Of a stretch of 64,000 bases of DNA, positions 20,617-32,727 are shown piece by piece. The position numbers and the translations under genes were made by a program. Source of the DNA: Rosa chinensis (Eukaryota; Streptophyta; Magnoliopsida; Rosales; Rosaceae); assembly GCF_002994745.2 (NCBI RefSeq), contig NC_037088.1:67226397-67290396 (forward strand). The letters are read 5' to 3'. The notes under the pieces were generated by a model. The model did no database searches. It had not been told where the DNA came from and was given only the letters and a program-made list of their open reading frames with translations. Position 1 is the stretch's first letter. Each line of letters starts with the position of its first letter.

Positions 20617-23108
20617 AATCTCAAACACGCACATACAAAATTGTTATTATGATTCAATCATAAATCCAACCCCCTCCCCTTCCTTGATAAATGTATTGCA
20701 TTGTAACAAGTGGCAGATTTTATATATCTTCTTGATAGTTCAATTTCATTTATGAGATGCTTCCTACATTTTGTTGTATTCATGTTTTGAAGCCATTTAT
20801 GTGTGTGTGAAGTCCATGTTTGCGAAGATCCTAACAATATTCAGTATGTCAATGCTTTCTTTGAAAATATTGTCCTGTGCTCTCTTGGTTATAAGATTAA
20901 GGAATTATTCTTAGTTTCCCATGTATTTTACCTCCTCAGTGAATGTCCTATATTGTCCTATACTCTCGTTGATAATGTAATGAAAAATGCAGTTGCTCTT
21001 CAATTGTGTTATTTTAATATGTGCTCGTCTCTTACTCATGAAATGCGCTTTTCTATTCTAATGGCCAGAACGTTATGTTCTATAATCTTTCCCACATGGT
21101 AGGATTAGCTTAGTATTCGGGAGAATTAGAATAGTTGAATGTCAAATTCTAAGTTAAATTGGATACTATGTCTGTGCATCAAATATTAAGGATTTTGTTT
21201 CTTCTTCTTTGGTTGTCCTCATTTTATGCAATAGCTTATTTGCTTGGAACATTAACTATTACTGAATCTGAAAACTTGTCTTTTTGGTCCACCTATTGAT
21301 GACCAACCATCTTAAGTTTATTACTTGCATAATTGATTCATTGATAAAAACTCTCATTCAATTGACTAGTTAAATTAGATAGGTTTTGAATAATGCACAA
21401 TCATGATTACAATGAAGATCATGATTGCAAGGATTGGTGTATTGGTACTGCAATACTTTTTGAATAACATCTATGTCTATCTGCAAAGCATTTGGCATCA
21501 TTTGATTACTCCATGATGACCATAATTAAACAATACTAGCTTATGTCTTTGATTGCCACTTCAGTTCTCATTTCAGCATAGCTTATGTGTCTTTGATTGC
21601 CACTTCAGTTCTCATTTCAGCATAGCTTATGACTTTGATAGCTGTGTTGAGCATAGTTTGAACAATTTTATGACAGGGTCAGTGCTTTTGAGAATGTGTT
21701 TTAGCCTTGCTCTCTCAAGAAGTTGAATTTCTAGTTGCGACTTCAATAGTTTAATTCTGATAATCTGTCAATATAGGACTACCATTTTATGCTGGACATG
21801 ATGACATGACTTTGACATCTTGATTCTCTACTTGTAAATAGTTTCTACTATGCTCTGCATTTTTCTAATTTAAGCATATTGAGATATGTTACCTGGGTTC
21901 AAGCTCAAAAGATACTAGGATTAAAAAAGGGATACGAATCTCATAATCATTGATTGTTGAAAAGTGAAAACACTAATCAAGAAGTTAGGAGAATCATTGT
22001 ATCAGGCTCTAATCATTGAAAAGTCAATTATTAGTATATTACTTATGATGGCTTTCACCATGCTTAATTATTTTGTTTCTGCTGGTTGATAATAGTCTGG
22101 TAATATTAGTGTGGTGATTACAGTAGAAATTGGTATTTGGGTTCAAAGCATCATGCAAGGCTTAGTTACCTTATAGGTGTCATAATATAGAATAGCAATC
22201 TGAGATTGATAGGGTTTTGGAAGAGGAGAAGCATTTAGTTTTGAGTGTTGGAAGGTTTAAGAGCTTAATACCAACATTCTTATTTTGTTATGAGAAATCA
22301 TCCAAATTCTATGCACTTGCTGTTTGCTATAGTTGTCAAGTCTAGCTCAGTCTCTTTGGTTTCGCTCGCTTTTGGACATGAATGACACTCAAAATGAACT
22401 TTGATGACCTCAGTATTTTAGAGTAGGCTCTAGCAAGAATTTGTAAAAGGTCTCTGTGTGTGGAAATGCCTGACCTGATTGCTATGTCATCATCTTAGGA
22501 AACTTCTTTACTAATTTAACTTGGAAAGGCTTAACTAAAGTCTCGCACACTGCTGTTATTGAGTTTGACAGGTTAGAATGTCACTCTATAAACTTGGTTA
22601 TGCCTAGTTCTGTAGTGCATATTGGATAAGATTCTTATTTGAATCAAGTTGTTACTATTATTTTGCTAAACTTGCTTGTGGTTTGACACTGTTGCATTCG
22701 ACCTTACTGCATAGCTAGTTTGTTAGGTTAGGTATTGGCCACTTACTTCTGGATTACCACCGTTCATATTGTGTATGCTGTGCACTTACTATTCTCATGC
22801 TCTCTGTAAATGCAAACTTTCTGACAATGCATGGTCTTTTGATTGGTGATATCGAAGAGATCTTTTGAATTTTAATGTTTTGTTATCTAATGCTTTTTTG
22901 AGATGTAGTCTACAGCATGCTGTTGGTTCATTCTGATTCATACTCTTAATGATGGAAATGCCCCCGAGCAAACACAAGTGTGTCATTTTGCATAATGCTC
23001 CATTATATTTCTGCATGTTAGTTATATTGCTGTACTTTCTTGACTTTTTTGTAATTGTACTCTTCATTTCATCTAGTGTATGATATTGAGTGCTTTACTG
23101 ATTTGCAG
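19826..23108. other. Intron-like, non-coding DNA between pseudogene fragments
   Basis: No further MAEA exon and no other gene was recognised. It contains a (TC)n run (20582-20616) and a tandem duplication of about 43 bp (21537-21622, unit gcttatgtctttgattgcc). It may be internal sequence of the CACTA-like element whose right end lies at 23786; no left terminus was found. Confidence 0.4.
21537..21640. repeat. Tandem duplication, unit about 43 bp
   Basis: The segment agcttatgtctttgattgcc continuing through ctcatttcagcat occurs twice in a row, with a partial third copy (agcttatgactttgata) after it. Probably replication slippage in non-coding DNA. Confidence 0.75.
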
Positions 23109-23360
23109 GTTCTCCTTGTACGACATAACTTGGACGTAGTGCATAGTGAGAAGAATATATGTTATGGTATTCTTGGTTCACTTTTGAAATTGAAGGGGAA
23201 GTCTAAAGATGGTCTCAAGTCTCGTAAAGATCTGGAAGCTATGCAGATCAGACAAGATTTACACCCCAAAGTAAGAGGAGAAAAGTTTCTGTTTTTTCTT
23301 GTAATTGGAAAAAAGATCTACTTAGCATGTTTTGTAAGGAATTATGTATCAGAACTTTAA
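23109..23360 (+). pseudogene. CACTA (En/Spm) transposase-related exon fragment
   Basis: After a gcag acceptor the frame reads VLLVRHNLDVVHSEKNICYG, then GSLLKLKGKSKDGLKSRKDL and MQIRQDLHPK. This is the conserved motif of CACTA TNP2-type transposases (family pattern H.idvMH.EKN, GKtKDg.kaR.DL, mgiR..LhP). Only this short part is present. It is followed within 450 bp by subterminal-repeat sequence, consistent with the 3' part of a decayed, internally deleted element. Confidence 0.7.
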
Positions 23361-23429
23361 TGAAATGTACATTTTTCTTTTACATGGTTATAGCGTGTGT
23401 GCTTATATTGGCATGCGAATGTGTAAGTT

Positions 23430-23786
23430 ATAGTGAATGTTTATAGACCCCGCACATTGGGTGCAATATATTGAAACGTTAAAACAACGTATTCAATAAT
23501 ATGACAGCATAATTTGTATGCTGTTGAAAACTAAAAACAACGTGCTGAGAGTGTTTTTAAAACTTACAACAAGCGCTTGAAACGTTGTTGAAGATTTATT
23601 ACAGCTTGCAAAGCCCATTGTTGAGTAATTACAACAGCGTGCTTTGCCTCTTTTTGACAACGTGCAAAACACGTTGTTAAGAACTCTTACTTTTAATGAC
23701 TCTGACATCTACAACATGTGCGAATGTTGTCGAAAGTGATTGACAACGTGAATTGCATGTTGTTAAACATGTTTTATCTTGTCGTG
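23430..23786. mobile_element. CACTA-like terminal region with acaacgtg repeats
   Basis: Many copies of acaacgtg or its complement, with variants (acgttgtt, acaacatg), occur in both orientations, as in subterminal regions of CACTA elements. The minus strand from 23786 reads CACGACAAGATAAAA, one base different from the usual plant CACTA terminus CACTACAAGA. Directly to the right, array spacer homology resumes (gctttgaaatattgaaatc), so 23786 is a true junction. The matching left terminus was not found. Confidence 0.6.
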
Positions 23787-24450
23787 TTAAAGCTTTGAAA
23801 TATTGAAATCAGTGCATCATCTTTGAATCATTTAACCAAAGACACTTCCAGACGAGAAGTAAACAAGCAAGGTTATTCATGTTTTCTTGTTTAGACAGTT
23901 TTTTAGACACACATTACTTTAGCTGACTGGCTCAATCCATAAGCTGTCCTAGCTTGAAACCTTTACCATGATGATTAAGACCAAAATCCAATTCCTAATA
24001 GCTTTCAACATCACAAAGCATGCCCTCGTGCTCTTGTTAATAACTATCCAGTAATCTCGTTTAAATATCATGTAGAGAGTGATAAAACATTTGGATGATT
24101 AGCTTAAGATGCCTAAAATCATTTGTAAAGTCATTACTTACACATTCAACATGGTTAGAACTATGGTGCAAGGCTTAAAAGGTGGCTGTTTTGGGTGTCT
24201 ATGATCGAAAGGGAAAACGACCTACCGTTCCAGATGGCAGAGCAAATGATAAAATGTGTCCTGACATAAAAGCACAAGAGAGAGAGGAAAAATGTTGAGA
24301 AATATCCAGTTACAACTAGGAGTCATAATGTGAAATGGCCACTTACTTCTTATGAATGGTGAGAATAGCAGTCTTAGCCTGTCATTTTTGCTTGGAGGCA
24401 CTGGATGGTTAAACCAAGCACAAAGTAAGACAATGTCTTGTAAAATTGTT
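23787..24450. repeat. Duplicated spacer downstream of TNL-C
   Basis: Homologous to 4939-5691 and 41980-42975. It includes the empty site for the 11010 MITE (near 24113-24135). No gene was seen. Confidence 0.6.
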
Positions 24451-25081
24451 TCATTCTTCTGCAGAGTAATAGTCGTCGTCAGAGCAACCACTTCTGCTTG
24501 TTGCTGCCTCTTGTGTTGCCTTGACCATAGCACCTTCTTGTTCATCCATAGCCTCGTAAAGAGAAATGCTGCTCTTGGATTGGTTCATTTTACTGATCAG
24601 CTCGTCCACGTCGTGCTGGTAAAATGCACGGGCCCCACATTTCTTTATCTGCATGCATTTTCCCACATCTTGACGGATGTTGAAGTCAAACTTAACCTCA
24701 TTGCGTATGCGTTCAACCTCATCGCGTGTGTCCTCCACACGCATCCAAGGGTGCCGGAAAGGACCGGGCAAAACAACTAAGTAAAGGTGATCTGAAACAA
24801 ATTGATTTCGATCGGATGCAATACCTAGGATACAAGTACCACAACGTGTCCCACGACAATCAATTCCAAAAGTATCAGGAACGGCAGACGGATTGTCTGG
24901 AAGTACAATTAGAGCACACACAGCAAACCCAATCCACTTGCTATTATATGCATCCCAAGGTACTTTCTCAGTTACCGAGTTTCCAACACTTTGATTATTG
25001 AACCACTCAGGAATTTCACTTCCAGGAATTATAAACCGGAGATCGTGAAAATAAGAGGTTCCCTGCACCATATCAACCATC

Positions 25082-25115
<34 letters not shown>

Positions 25116-28100
25116 CTCCAACCCCTTTAGCACTGAATATATAAAATAACTAGAATCTTGACAACTAAAGCAATTGCTGCAATCGAGCACAAAATCCCAT
25201 AATCTGCATCTGCTGACATCTGATGGATCTGGAAACACTTGCAAGGAAGTACAATTTTTGGCTCTCACTTCTAATTTGTCAGTTGCCGGGAGTGCAGGAA
25301 ATTGTTGAAGCCTTTTGCAGTTCTCCACATCGATAAACGTAAGCTTGGAAAGCAAATGAATGCTTGCAGGAAGGGTAACAAAATTGTTTCCTCCGAGTTC
25401 CAACCTCTCTAAGGAGGACAGAGAACCAATATCATTGGGAATTTCTCCTTCACAGAGATTACAGTCGTTCAGATTTAATTCATTCAAAGAAGAAAAATGC
25501 TTCAAGGAAGCTAACACAGGAATCAAAGGGTGAGGACTCTTTCTTGGAAATAAGCCAGAAGATGATAATACTCGCTGAAGAAAAAGAGAGTATGGCTGCT
25601 CTCTTCTAACAACTCCACTCAAATCAAGCTCCACCAAACTCTCACTCAAGTGCTCAATTGAAGGCAGTTTCTCAACAGCAGTCCCACTTAAAGAAAGCTT
25701 CGATAATCTTTTCGTTTTCTGCATAAATTTTGGAATCATTTTCAGTTTTGAGCAGCCAATTACATCAAATTCTTCAAGAAACTCCATATGCACTTCACTT
25801 GGTAGACTCTTAATACTTTTGCAGTTTCTTAAATTCCAAATTCTGAGTCTCAGGAGCAATGCAATGGATGGATGAACCTCAACTAAATTGGTACAACCTT
25901 CAAGAACCAACTTCTCAAGATTTGGAATATCTGTGAAATCTGGTGTCCTGGTCAAGTTTATGGAGTAACTAAGATTGATGGATTTCAAATTGCCCAAGCA
26001 CTGTAGAAAACATGAAGAATGGTAGCACAATCAGCTTCCATGCATGAACTTTAAAATTTAACTATATTCGTGCAATAGCAGATATTCAATAACTTACTTT
26101 TTTTCCATTCCAGAGGTGATCAATATTGCTATGAACCAAACTGAGTTCAGTAAGTTCATCCGGTTGAAAACATGGTGGGAGAGATTTTGAAGGATACCAA
26201 CTCCAACTCAGAAATCTCAAGGCATTAGGAAGAAATTTTGGGCCAACAGAAAGCCTCAAATTATGAATGTAGAGCAGCCTCAGTTCACACATTTTAGAAA
26301 AGGCGTCAAGATTCCAATCTGCCTCTTCTAATTCATACAAGTGTAACAATATGCCTTCAATGGCTTCTGTTCCCTGTTATAACAGATAAGTCAATTCCAG
26401 GATTAAGTATGCTTCATGTTAAATTAAATGACAGAACTAACCAAGTTTGGTGATTCAATTTTTTCAAAATCTTACCGTATTCTTTGTGAATACATGAAAA
26501 ATATCATTGCGAAGACACAACCGACTGCGTCCACCAGGCTCTTCATTCTCTTGCCGAACAATTTCACATCCCATTTCTTGTATCAAGTCATGCATATATA
26601 TCTGGTTGTGTGAAATAGTTAAGAGAGATCTTTCAGCAAGAACATCTATTGCAATACGTGAGGAAAACTTGGAACTGTATACTTGTTCAATCATAGACTC
26701 ATTATGATACAGCCTGCGGAAACAAGCAATGTCCAGAAAAATTTTCTTCTCCATATCATCAAGTCCATCAAAACTTACTTTCAGTATTTCAAAAACTTTT
26801 GGGTTGGGAGTTTGTTTTAGTTTTTGAAATGCAGAACTCCATGACTCTAAACTTCTTTTATACAAGAAAGACCCCAAAATTTCCAGAGCTAAGGGAAGAC
26901 CTCCAGCATACCTAACAAAACTCTTAGACTGTTCTGCATAATCTTCTTCAGGCTCATGTTTTCTAAAGGCTTTCCAACTAAACAGCTGAAGAGCTTCATC
27001 TTCTTCTAATCCCTTCAACTCATACGGGTTTTCTATATCATGTGTGACTACATGTCGATCTCTAGTTGTAATTATGATTCTACTCCTTAAACCAAACCAG
27101 TCTTTTTCTCCTACCAGGTTTTTCAGTTGCTCTGATTGATCCACATTGTCAAGAACTAGAAGAACCGATTTATTACAAAAATATCTCTTTATCAGTCATT
27201 CCACTATAAACATTCCATACTTGAACATTTTCTTCCTTTAAGGTTTGGGAAAGAATCTGTTTTTGTAGACAAACTAGATCATGGGGAGTGGAAACCTTTC
27301 TGACATCATCAAGAAAGATGCAAACATCAAATTGATGTGAGATTTTCTCATAAACTAGTCTGGCAAGGGTTGTCTTACCTATACCACCCATCCCCCATAT
27401 CCCTATAAAGCGAACATCATTTGCTTCTTTATCTAAAAGAACCTCTATTTCATTTAGCCTAGTATCCATTCCGACTAACTTCTCTGAGGAATCAAATACA
27501 GTGAGACTAGGATGCACTTTGCTCCACAGTGCTTGCACAATCTCTCTGATAAGCTCTGTTTCATACCTACAACAAGAATATACAATTCTCATGCTGAATA
27601 TATAAACATATTGAATATAAAGTTCACCTGTATGATAGAACTAAACCGCAATAATAAAGTGGGCATTCTATGCTCCGATAGAGTAAAACTTTCACAGATG
27701 TGAGCCATCCAATTAGTTCAATACTTCAATGTGCACGGAACAGTGTGTGTGTAAGCACTCACTAATCTAAGCTCATATTTGAAATTTCAATACTCACGAG
27801 CATTCAAACATTAAAGTACATTATTTATGTGTCATTCGAGCTTACCTATAATCCCTTGAAGTCCATCCAGCGAGACTGGCCACTTTGTTTAAAGCATCTC
27901 TCCACCCTTTCACCTCCTCATTACCTTCCCCAAACTCCTCTTCATGTTCTTGAAACGCTTCAGCAAAGCTGCCCCTTTGATGTCTCACATCAGAGGGATT
28001 CACCTCATAAAAGATTGGCAGAATTGTCCCCCTCTCCTCCATGCATTCAAGAATCTTAGACAGTTCAAGCAAGCACCACGTGGAAGTAGCATAGTTTGGC

Positions 28101-28342
28101 GAAAGAACAACGATCGTAAACCTTGATTGCTCGATTGCTGTGAGGAGCTCCGGAGAGATGGCTGTGCCTCTTTCAAGCTGTGGATCGTCCCTGAAAGTCC
28201 TGATTCCTCGCCGCTGCAATTCGTTGTATAAGTAGTCTGTGAAGCCGTTCCGTGTGTCTTCACCTCGGAAGCTCAAAAACACGTCGTATTTCCACGGGAA
28301 AGCTGAACCCGATGATGCTCTGACTTGGGTGCTCAACGCCAT
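24451..28342 (-). pseudogene. TNL-C: TIR-NBS-LRR gene with 2-bp frameshift in NB-ARC
   Basis: Same five-exon layout as TNL-B and TNL-D: 27846-28342, 26476-27566, 26098-26373, 25116-26000 and 24451-25062. The TIR is intact. Exon 2 has GMGGIGKTTLARLVYEKISH, but compared with TNL-B and D two bases are missing near 27195, giving a shifted tail and a stop at 27173, before kinase-2. The downstream frame continues cleanly (MDQSEQLKNLVGEKDW onward, GGLPLAL, MHDLIQEMG), and LRR and C-JID exons remain open. The kinase-2 motif reads LVLDNVD, so the second Walker B aspartate is changed as well. Exon 2 length (1091 bp against 1102-1105) fits a net frameshift. The likely product is a TIR plus P-loop protein of about 300 residues. 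The good state of the later exons suggests a young lesion or an assembly error. Confidence 0.88.
25063..25115 (-). repeat. TNL-C intron 4: 53-bp (CT)n intron
   Basis: GT at 25114-25115 and AG at 25063-25064. A 29-base GA/CT run (25084-25112) plus the same 24 conserved bases as in B and D. At 53 bp it is below the usual lower size of plant introns (roughly 60-70 bp), so splicing may be weak. Retention would shift the frame and reach a stop. Confidence 0.82.
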
Positions 28343-30302
28343 TGGAAAGTGAATGAGTGGTGATCAGAGTTCTTCTCCAAACGCAGAGTCACTGGAAAAG
28401 AAATTGTGCACAGATCGAGAGAAATGGAGATATTTCAGTTTCTATGGCCTCAACTTTCTACAGGTGCAAGCTATTAATCCAGTTCATAACAGAGGCACGA
28501 TGTGAACGCGTAGGGAACTTTTGCTTTTGCAATGGTGCCTAATTTTCAAAAAGGAAGTGCACTGTCTCAATCAATTTTCCAGGAACATCATAAGAAAAAG
28601 CTATCATTCACTTTTCCTTAAAAAATGTGAAAAGACTAGTGCGCTATCTCATAGTCAATTGATTCCTGGGTCCATTCCCACCATTAGCAAAGCCAATTGT
28701 GACACGTACATCTAATAATCCATTGGAAATTTCTCTGTAAATCCCTTCTATACATATGTCCAACGACCACACGAAATAATGGAGGGGTGAGAGAGAAGAC
28801 GACGGAAAGAGAATACTCACTGAAACATCACCAAAGTCTTTCAATAATGGAGAAATGGGTAGGGTCAGACGACTTCTATATTGTATTGGATCTGGGAGAT
28901 AAGGTAGTTTTATTAGTTAAAAGGCATTGGCTTGATGTAACAGAGTACCCTGTACTGTAAAGAGCATGAAATTACTACACCCTTGCCTTCATGGCTTCAT
29001 GTAATCTCAATCTATTTCAACCAAGATAAAAGACAGAGACATGAATTTCTTCAGTTTTGTAGCTTGAAAGTTGAAATCTTTAAATGTTTTGGCGTAGAAA
29101 AAAGCATCTGGTTGATTTCTGAACTTTTTGCAGCTTGAAAGCCGAAACCTTCACATTTTTTTGTTTTTGAAGAACATACATTTACTTAATTTCTCATGAT
29201 CCTTGATCTTGGAAGTTGAGGCCTTTACATGTTTATTTTCTTTGTTTTTATTTTAGAAATGAAAAGGAAGAAGTTACATGTTTGTTAGTTCACGCTCTTG
29301 TGAAAAGGAGTCAAGGTCGACGTCCTCAAAAGACTCTTAATTGGTTTGGCCTCCTATTCTTTATTTGTTTCACTTCACTTAAGTGAGAAAATTCTGCTCG
29401 AAATGCATTTTATGATCAATTTTTGGTTGTCCTTCGGCAATTGAAGTTGCATTAAGACAAACTTTAAAAGTAAAGTGGCAGAGGGAAATGGGTAGGGATT
29501 TACCTGATCTGCTTTTTGTTGTATTCTCATCAGTTTGAGGCTTTGGTTTGGCAATGCCAATTGTTTAACTTCACTACACTTTGTGGCTAGCTTGCTTTCG
29601 AGGCATACATAGGTAAGAGGCTGCATTGTAATGAGTTTGAGACTTGTTTTGCATAACAAATTTTCATCTTTATTGGGTTTATATTCCCTTGGCCTTGGCT
29701 TTTAGCTGCATTTTCATCTCATCTGTTTGACGCTTCTTTTGGCAATGATGTCTAACATGTTGGTCATTAGATAAATGTCGTTTAATTAACTTTCATCTTG
29801 ATTGATTAATTTATTATATGACCTTGATCTTGGTTGCTGCACAATGATGCTATATATATGTTTGTTCGTCTAGGAATCAAACATTACAATTAACATACAC
29901 ATCTCAATATGAGTAAAGTTAAACATGTACAGGAACTTAAACATAGTTTCCCCTGGAACTGGACATGAAAATGATCTCTCCAAACTCAGGAATTTCACTT
30001 CTGACAAGCCATTACTTCTGATCAGAATAATAGCTTCATCCTTGAGCTATCGGTTGGTAAGCTTTCTCAACAATCCCAGTTGTCTAATGGAAAAAAAAAT
30101 TAAATAAAATAAAATAAAAACTGACAAGCCAGGCTCAATGCAGTCCTTCAAGGAGGAACATGTTAGATAATCAAGTCAATAACAACATCTACATTTTCAA
30201 CCTCAGGATATAAGAACATCTTTTGCCACGGTACATTTCAGTAGAGAAGGCACATCTTGCAATTTGACCCTCTTCGGATTCTGGACAGAAGTTGGACTGC
30301 TT
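28343..30302. other. TNL-C 5' flank and degenerate B3 region
   Basis: Homologous to the other TNL 5' flanks up to about 29934 (tacaggaactt), where the B3-1 exon should begin. That exon is missing here: only unrelated-looking sequence and the linker upstream of B3-2 (agctatcggttggtaagc, matching D near 53338) are left. The region ends at the Copia target site tgctt (30298-30302). No gene was seen. Confidence 0.5.
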
Positions 30303-30499
30303 AGTCAAATAAGATAAGATTGAGAGAATAGATTTTCTGATATATTATTACACTCATTCTATGGTGTATATAAACAGACTACAATTGTACTACAACTATC
30401 GTGTACTACTGTACTACACAACCTATACAAGGTAAGTAGTTACAACAATATATTCTCTTATAGTCTATTCCTAATAGGGAACAATGACTCACACTAACA
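30303..30499 (-). repeat. Copia 3' LTR
   Basis: 197 bp; begins TGTTAGTGTGAGTCA and ends TTATTTGACT on the minus strand. About 3.6% divergent from the 5' LTR. Confidence 0.93.
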
Positions 30500-30831
30500 C
30501 TCCCCCTGAAGTTGGCGCATATACATCAACCATGCCCAACTTGCTTAGTGAGTCATAAAATGCCTTCCTAGAAACCCCTTTGGTGAGTACATCAGCAAGT
30601 TGCTCTTCGCTTCGAACAAAAGGGAAGCTAATAATTTTGGCATCTAACTTCTCCTTTATAAAGTGACGATCAACCTCCACATGCTTAGTACGATCATGCT
30701 GTACTGGATTCTGTGATATGTCGACGGCTGCCTTGTTGTCACAATACAACTGCATGGTATTTTTGAGTTTGAAACCCAGATCACGTAACAGATTTCTCAG
30801 CCACAACAACTCACACACTCCGTGAGCCATA
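30500..30831 (-). pseudogene. Copia pol 3' end (RNase H C-terminus)
   Basis: It continues the RNase H frame interrupted at 36523: MAHGVCELLWLRNLLRDLG, then DNKAAVDISQNPVQHDRTKH, EVDRHFIKEKLD and EEQLADVLTKGVS. The stop lies just inside the LTR (30489). It is separated from the rest of pol by the 5.7-kb nested insertion. Confidence 0.9.
30827..30831. other. Left target duplication of the LARD (ccata)
   Basis: ccata here and at 36523-36527. Removing one copy and the insert restores continuity of the Copia RNase H frame across the site. Confidence 0.92.
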
Positions 30832-32017
30832 TGACTTGATACACATTTACGCAAGCGTACGTATCGTTGTCAAGATAGGGAAATATTGAGCCCAAAGTTT
30901 ATCGTACCACGGGGATTAGTGGCTAACCCACAATCCTTGGGTAGTCGGAACTAAAGTCACTAAGCAAACAAAAGAAAAAGAAAAAAAAAATTAAATAAAT
31001 AAATAAAATAAAAATACTATTCTAAGGCACCAAGCCTTAGAAATGCTCGGCTTTGGTTTGCACCAAAGCCTAATCAAAACTAAGAGCCTAGTGGTGGATA
31101 TGCACAAATGAGTGGAAGAGTTTAATGTTTGGGGGTTGATTTTAACTTAACAAATAATAATGAAATGTAAAGCAACAAAAAATAAAAATGAAATGTAAAC
31201 AATAAAAATGAGAATGTTGGGTGTTAGGGAGATTCCTTCACCCAAATCTCATGTGTCGGAAGCTAATCTAATATAGATGCATATTTCCTATTTTGGCGGT
31301 AGTCGTATCCAAGGCGGTTCAAGGCTCAAGGACCGAAATTCCCTTTCATGGTATTCCTACTCCGGTTCAAGGGCCGTAGGGACTCACTTGGCATGAATTA
31401 GAGCCGGTTCAATGGTCACTAATTCACATCAAGAGGCGTAGAGATCGAGGAATTAGACTACTAAGCGACCCGCCCGCGCAATCACGCAACGGGTGTAAAT
31501 CACCATGCTTATAACCCCTCGAATACGAAATTGAAGGTTTCTAGCTTAGGAATTAGAGGGAGTCAAGCCCCTAACTCCATCCTAGACATGCTCAAAATAC
31601 ACACCCTAGAGTTGACTAGACTCCTAGACATGCATTTTAACCCAACAAAAATAGATATAAGCATCCATCATATGAAAATTGCATCATTACATTAAATTAA
31701 ACATCTTTTACACAAAATTTTGGGTTAGGGACACAACCCTAAAACCCAACAAGAAAATTACTCACAACCCATAATTATAGACATCAAAAATACAAAATTC
31801 AAAGAGAAAAGAAAAGAGAAGTGTAGGAGAAAACAATAATAGCCACAATTAGCTAGAAAGCCAACATGACTACTATTGAATTATAACTCCCACAATTACC
31901 CAAATCTTGAATCTTGTAGAGGTTGAGCCCTTTAATAGATCCTTGAAGCTTTGTGTGAGTAAAATCCTTGAAATCTCTAAAATAAAACTAAAGAAAAGAG
32001 GAAAAATGGAGGAAAAG

Positions 32018-32062
<45 letters not shown>

Positions 32063-32727
32063 AGCCCAAAGGGGCTGCCTCTGTTTTGAGTGTGGTGCGG
32101 CAGCTGTTAAGAGATGAGAGAGCTCCCAGATTTAGGTCGTGGTATGTATATATATCTGTCGAAGAGAGAGGAGAGTATAATTATAATGGGTGGCTGCCAC
32201 ATAAAGAAAAGTGGATAGCTGTGCACGTGAAGGGCGCATGAGGAAGAGAAAGAAATATAATGGCTGCCACGTGTGAGCATGTAATTGGCTCAAAGCAATT
32301 AAGCAAAAATCACAATTGCTGCACAGCCTGCACGTCATGGCTAGAGATTAATTAATCAAATCATGGGCTAATTAATTAAGCTAATAATTAATTAATTAGG
32401 CCACTAATTAATCAATTAATAGTTTCTTCTCTTCATTCTTTTTCTTCCTCCTCCGGTCTTAGAGCATATCGGAAGGCATCATCTTGAAATTACTCGAATT
32501 CAGCTTCCTCACTCATGTTAACCATGGTTGACTACTATTGACTTTTCATCTCCTTGTCGAAAACTCTAATTTGTTGCAATTTTGCACCATTTTCTTCAAG
32601 AATTCTCAACTCCGCTTATTTCCTACACAATAAATAAAAATGGATTAATTACATATTAATTGACATGGGGATTTGCTTATTTATAGTGTTTTAGATATAA
32701 TTACACGCATATAAATGCGTATAATCA
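30832..32727 (-). repeat. LARD 3' LTR (1896 bp)
   Basis: Nearly identical to 34633-36522. Differences seen: a G/A change near 31558, a G/A change near 32168-32175 and a longer (GA)n at 32021-32061. A 68-residue open frame inside it (32132-32338, minus) occurs in both LTRs and looks random. Confidence 0.95.

Noticed and set aside
32132..32338. 68-residue frame present in both LARD LTRs
   Set aside because: The duplication is due to the LTRs; composition and length give no support for a gene.
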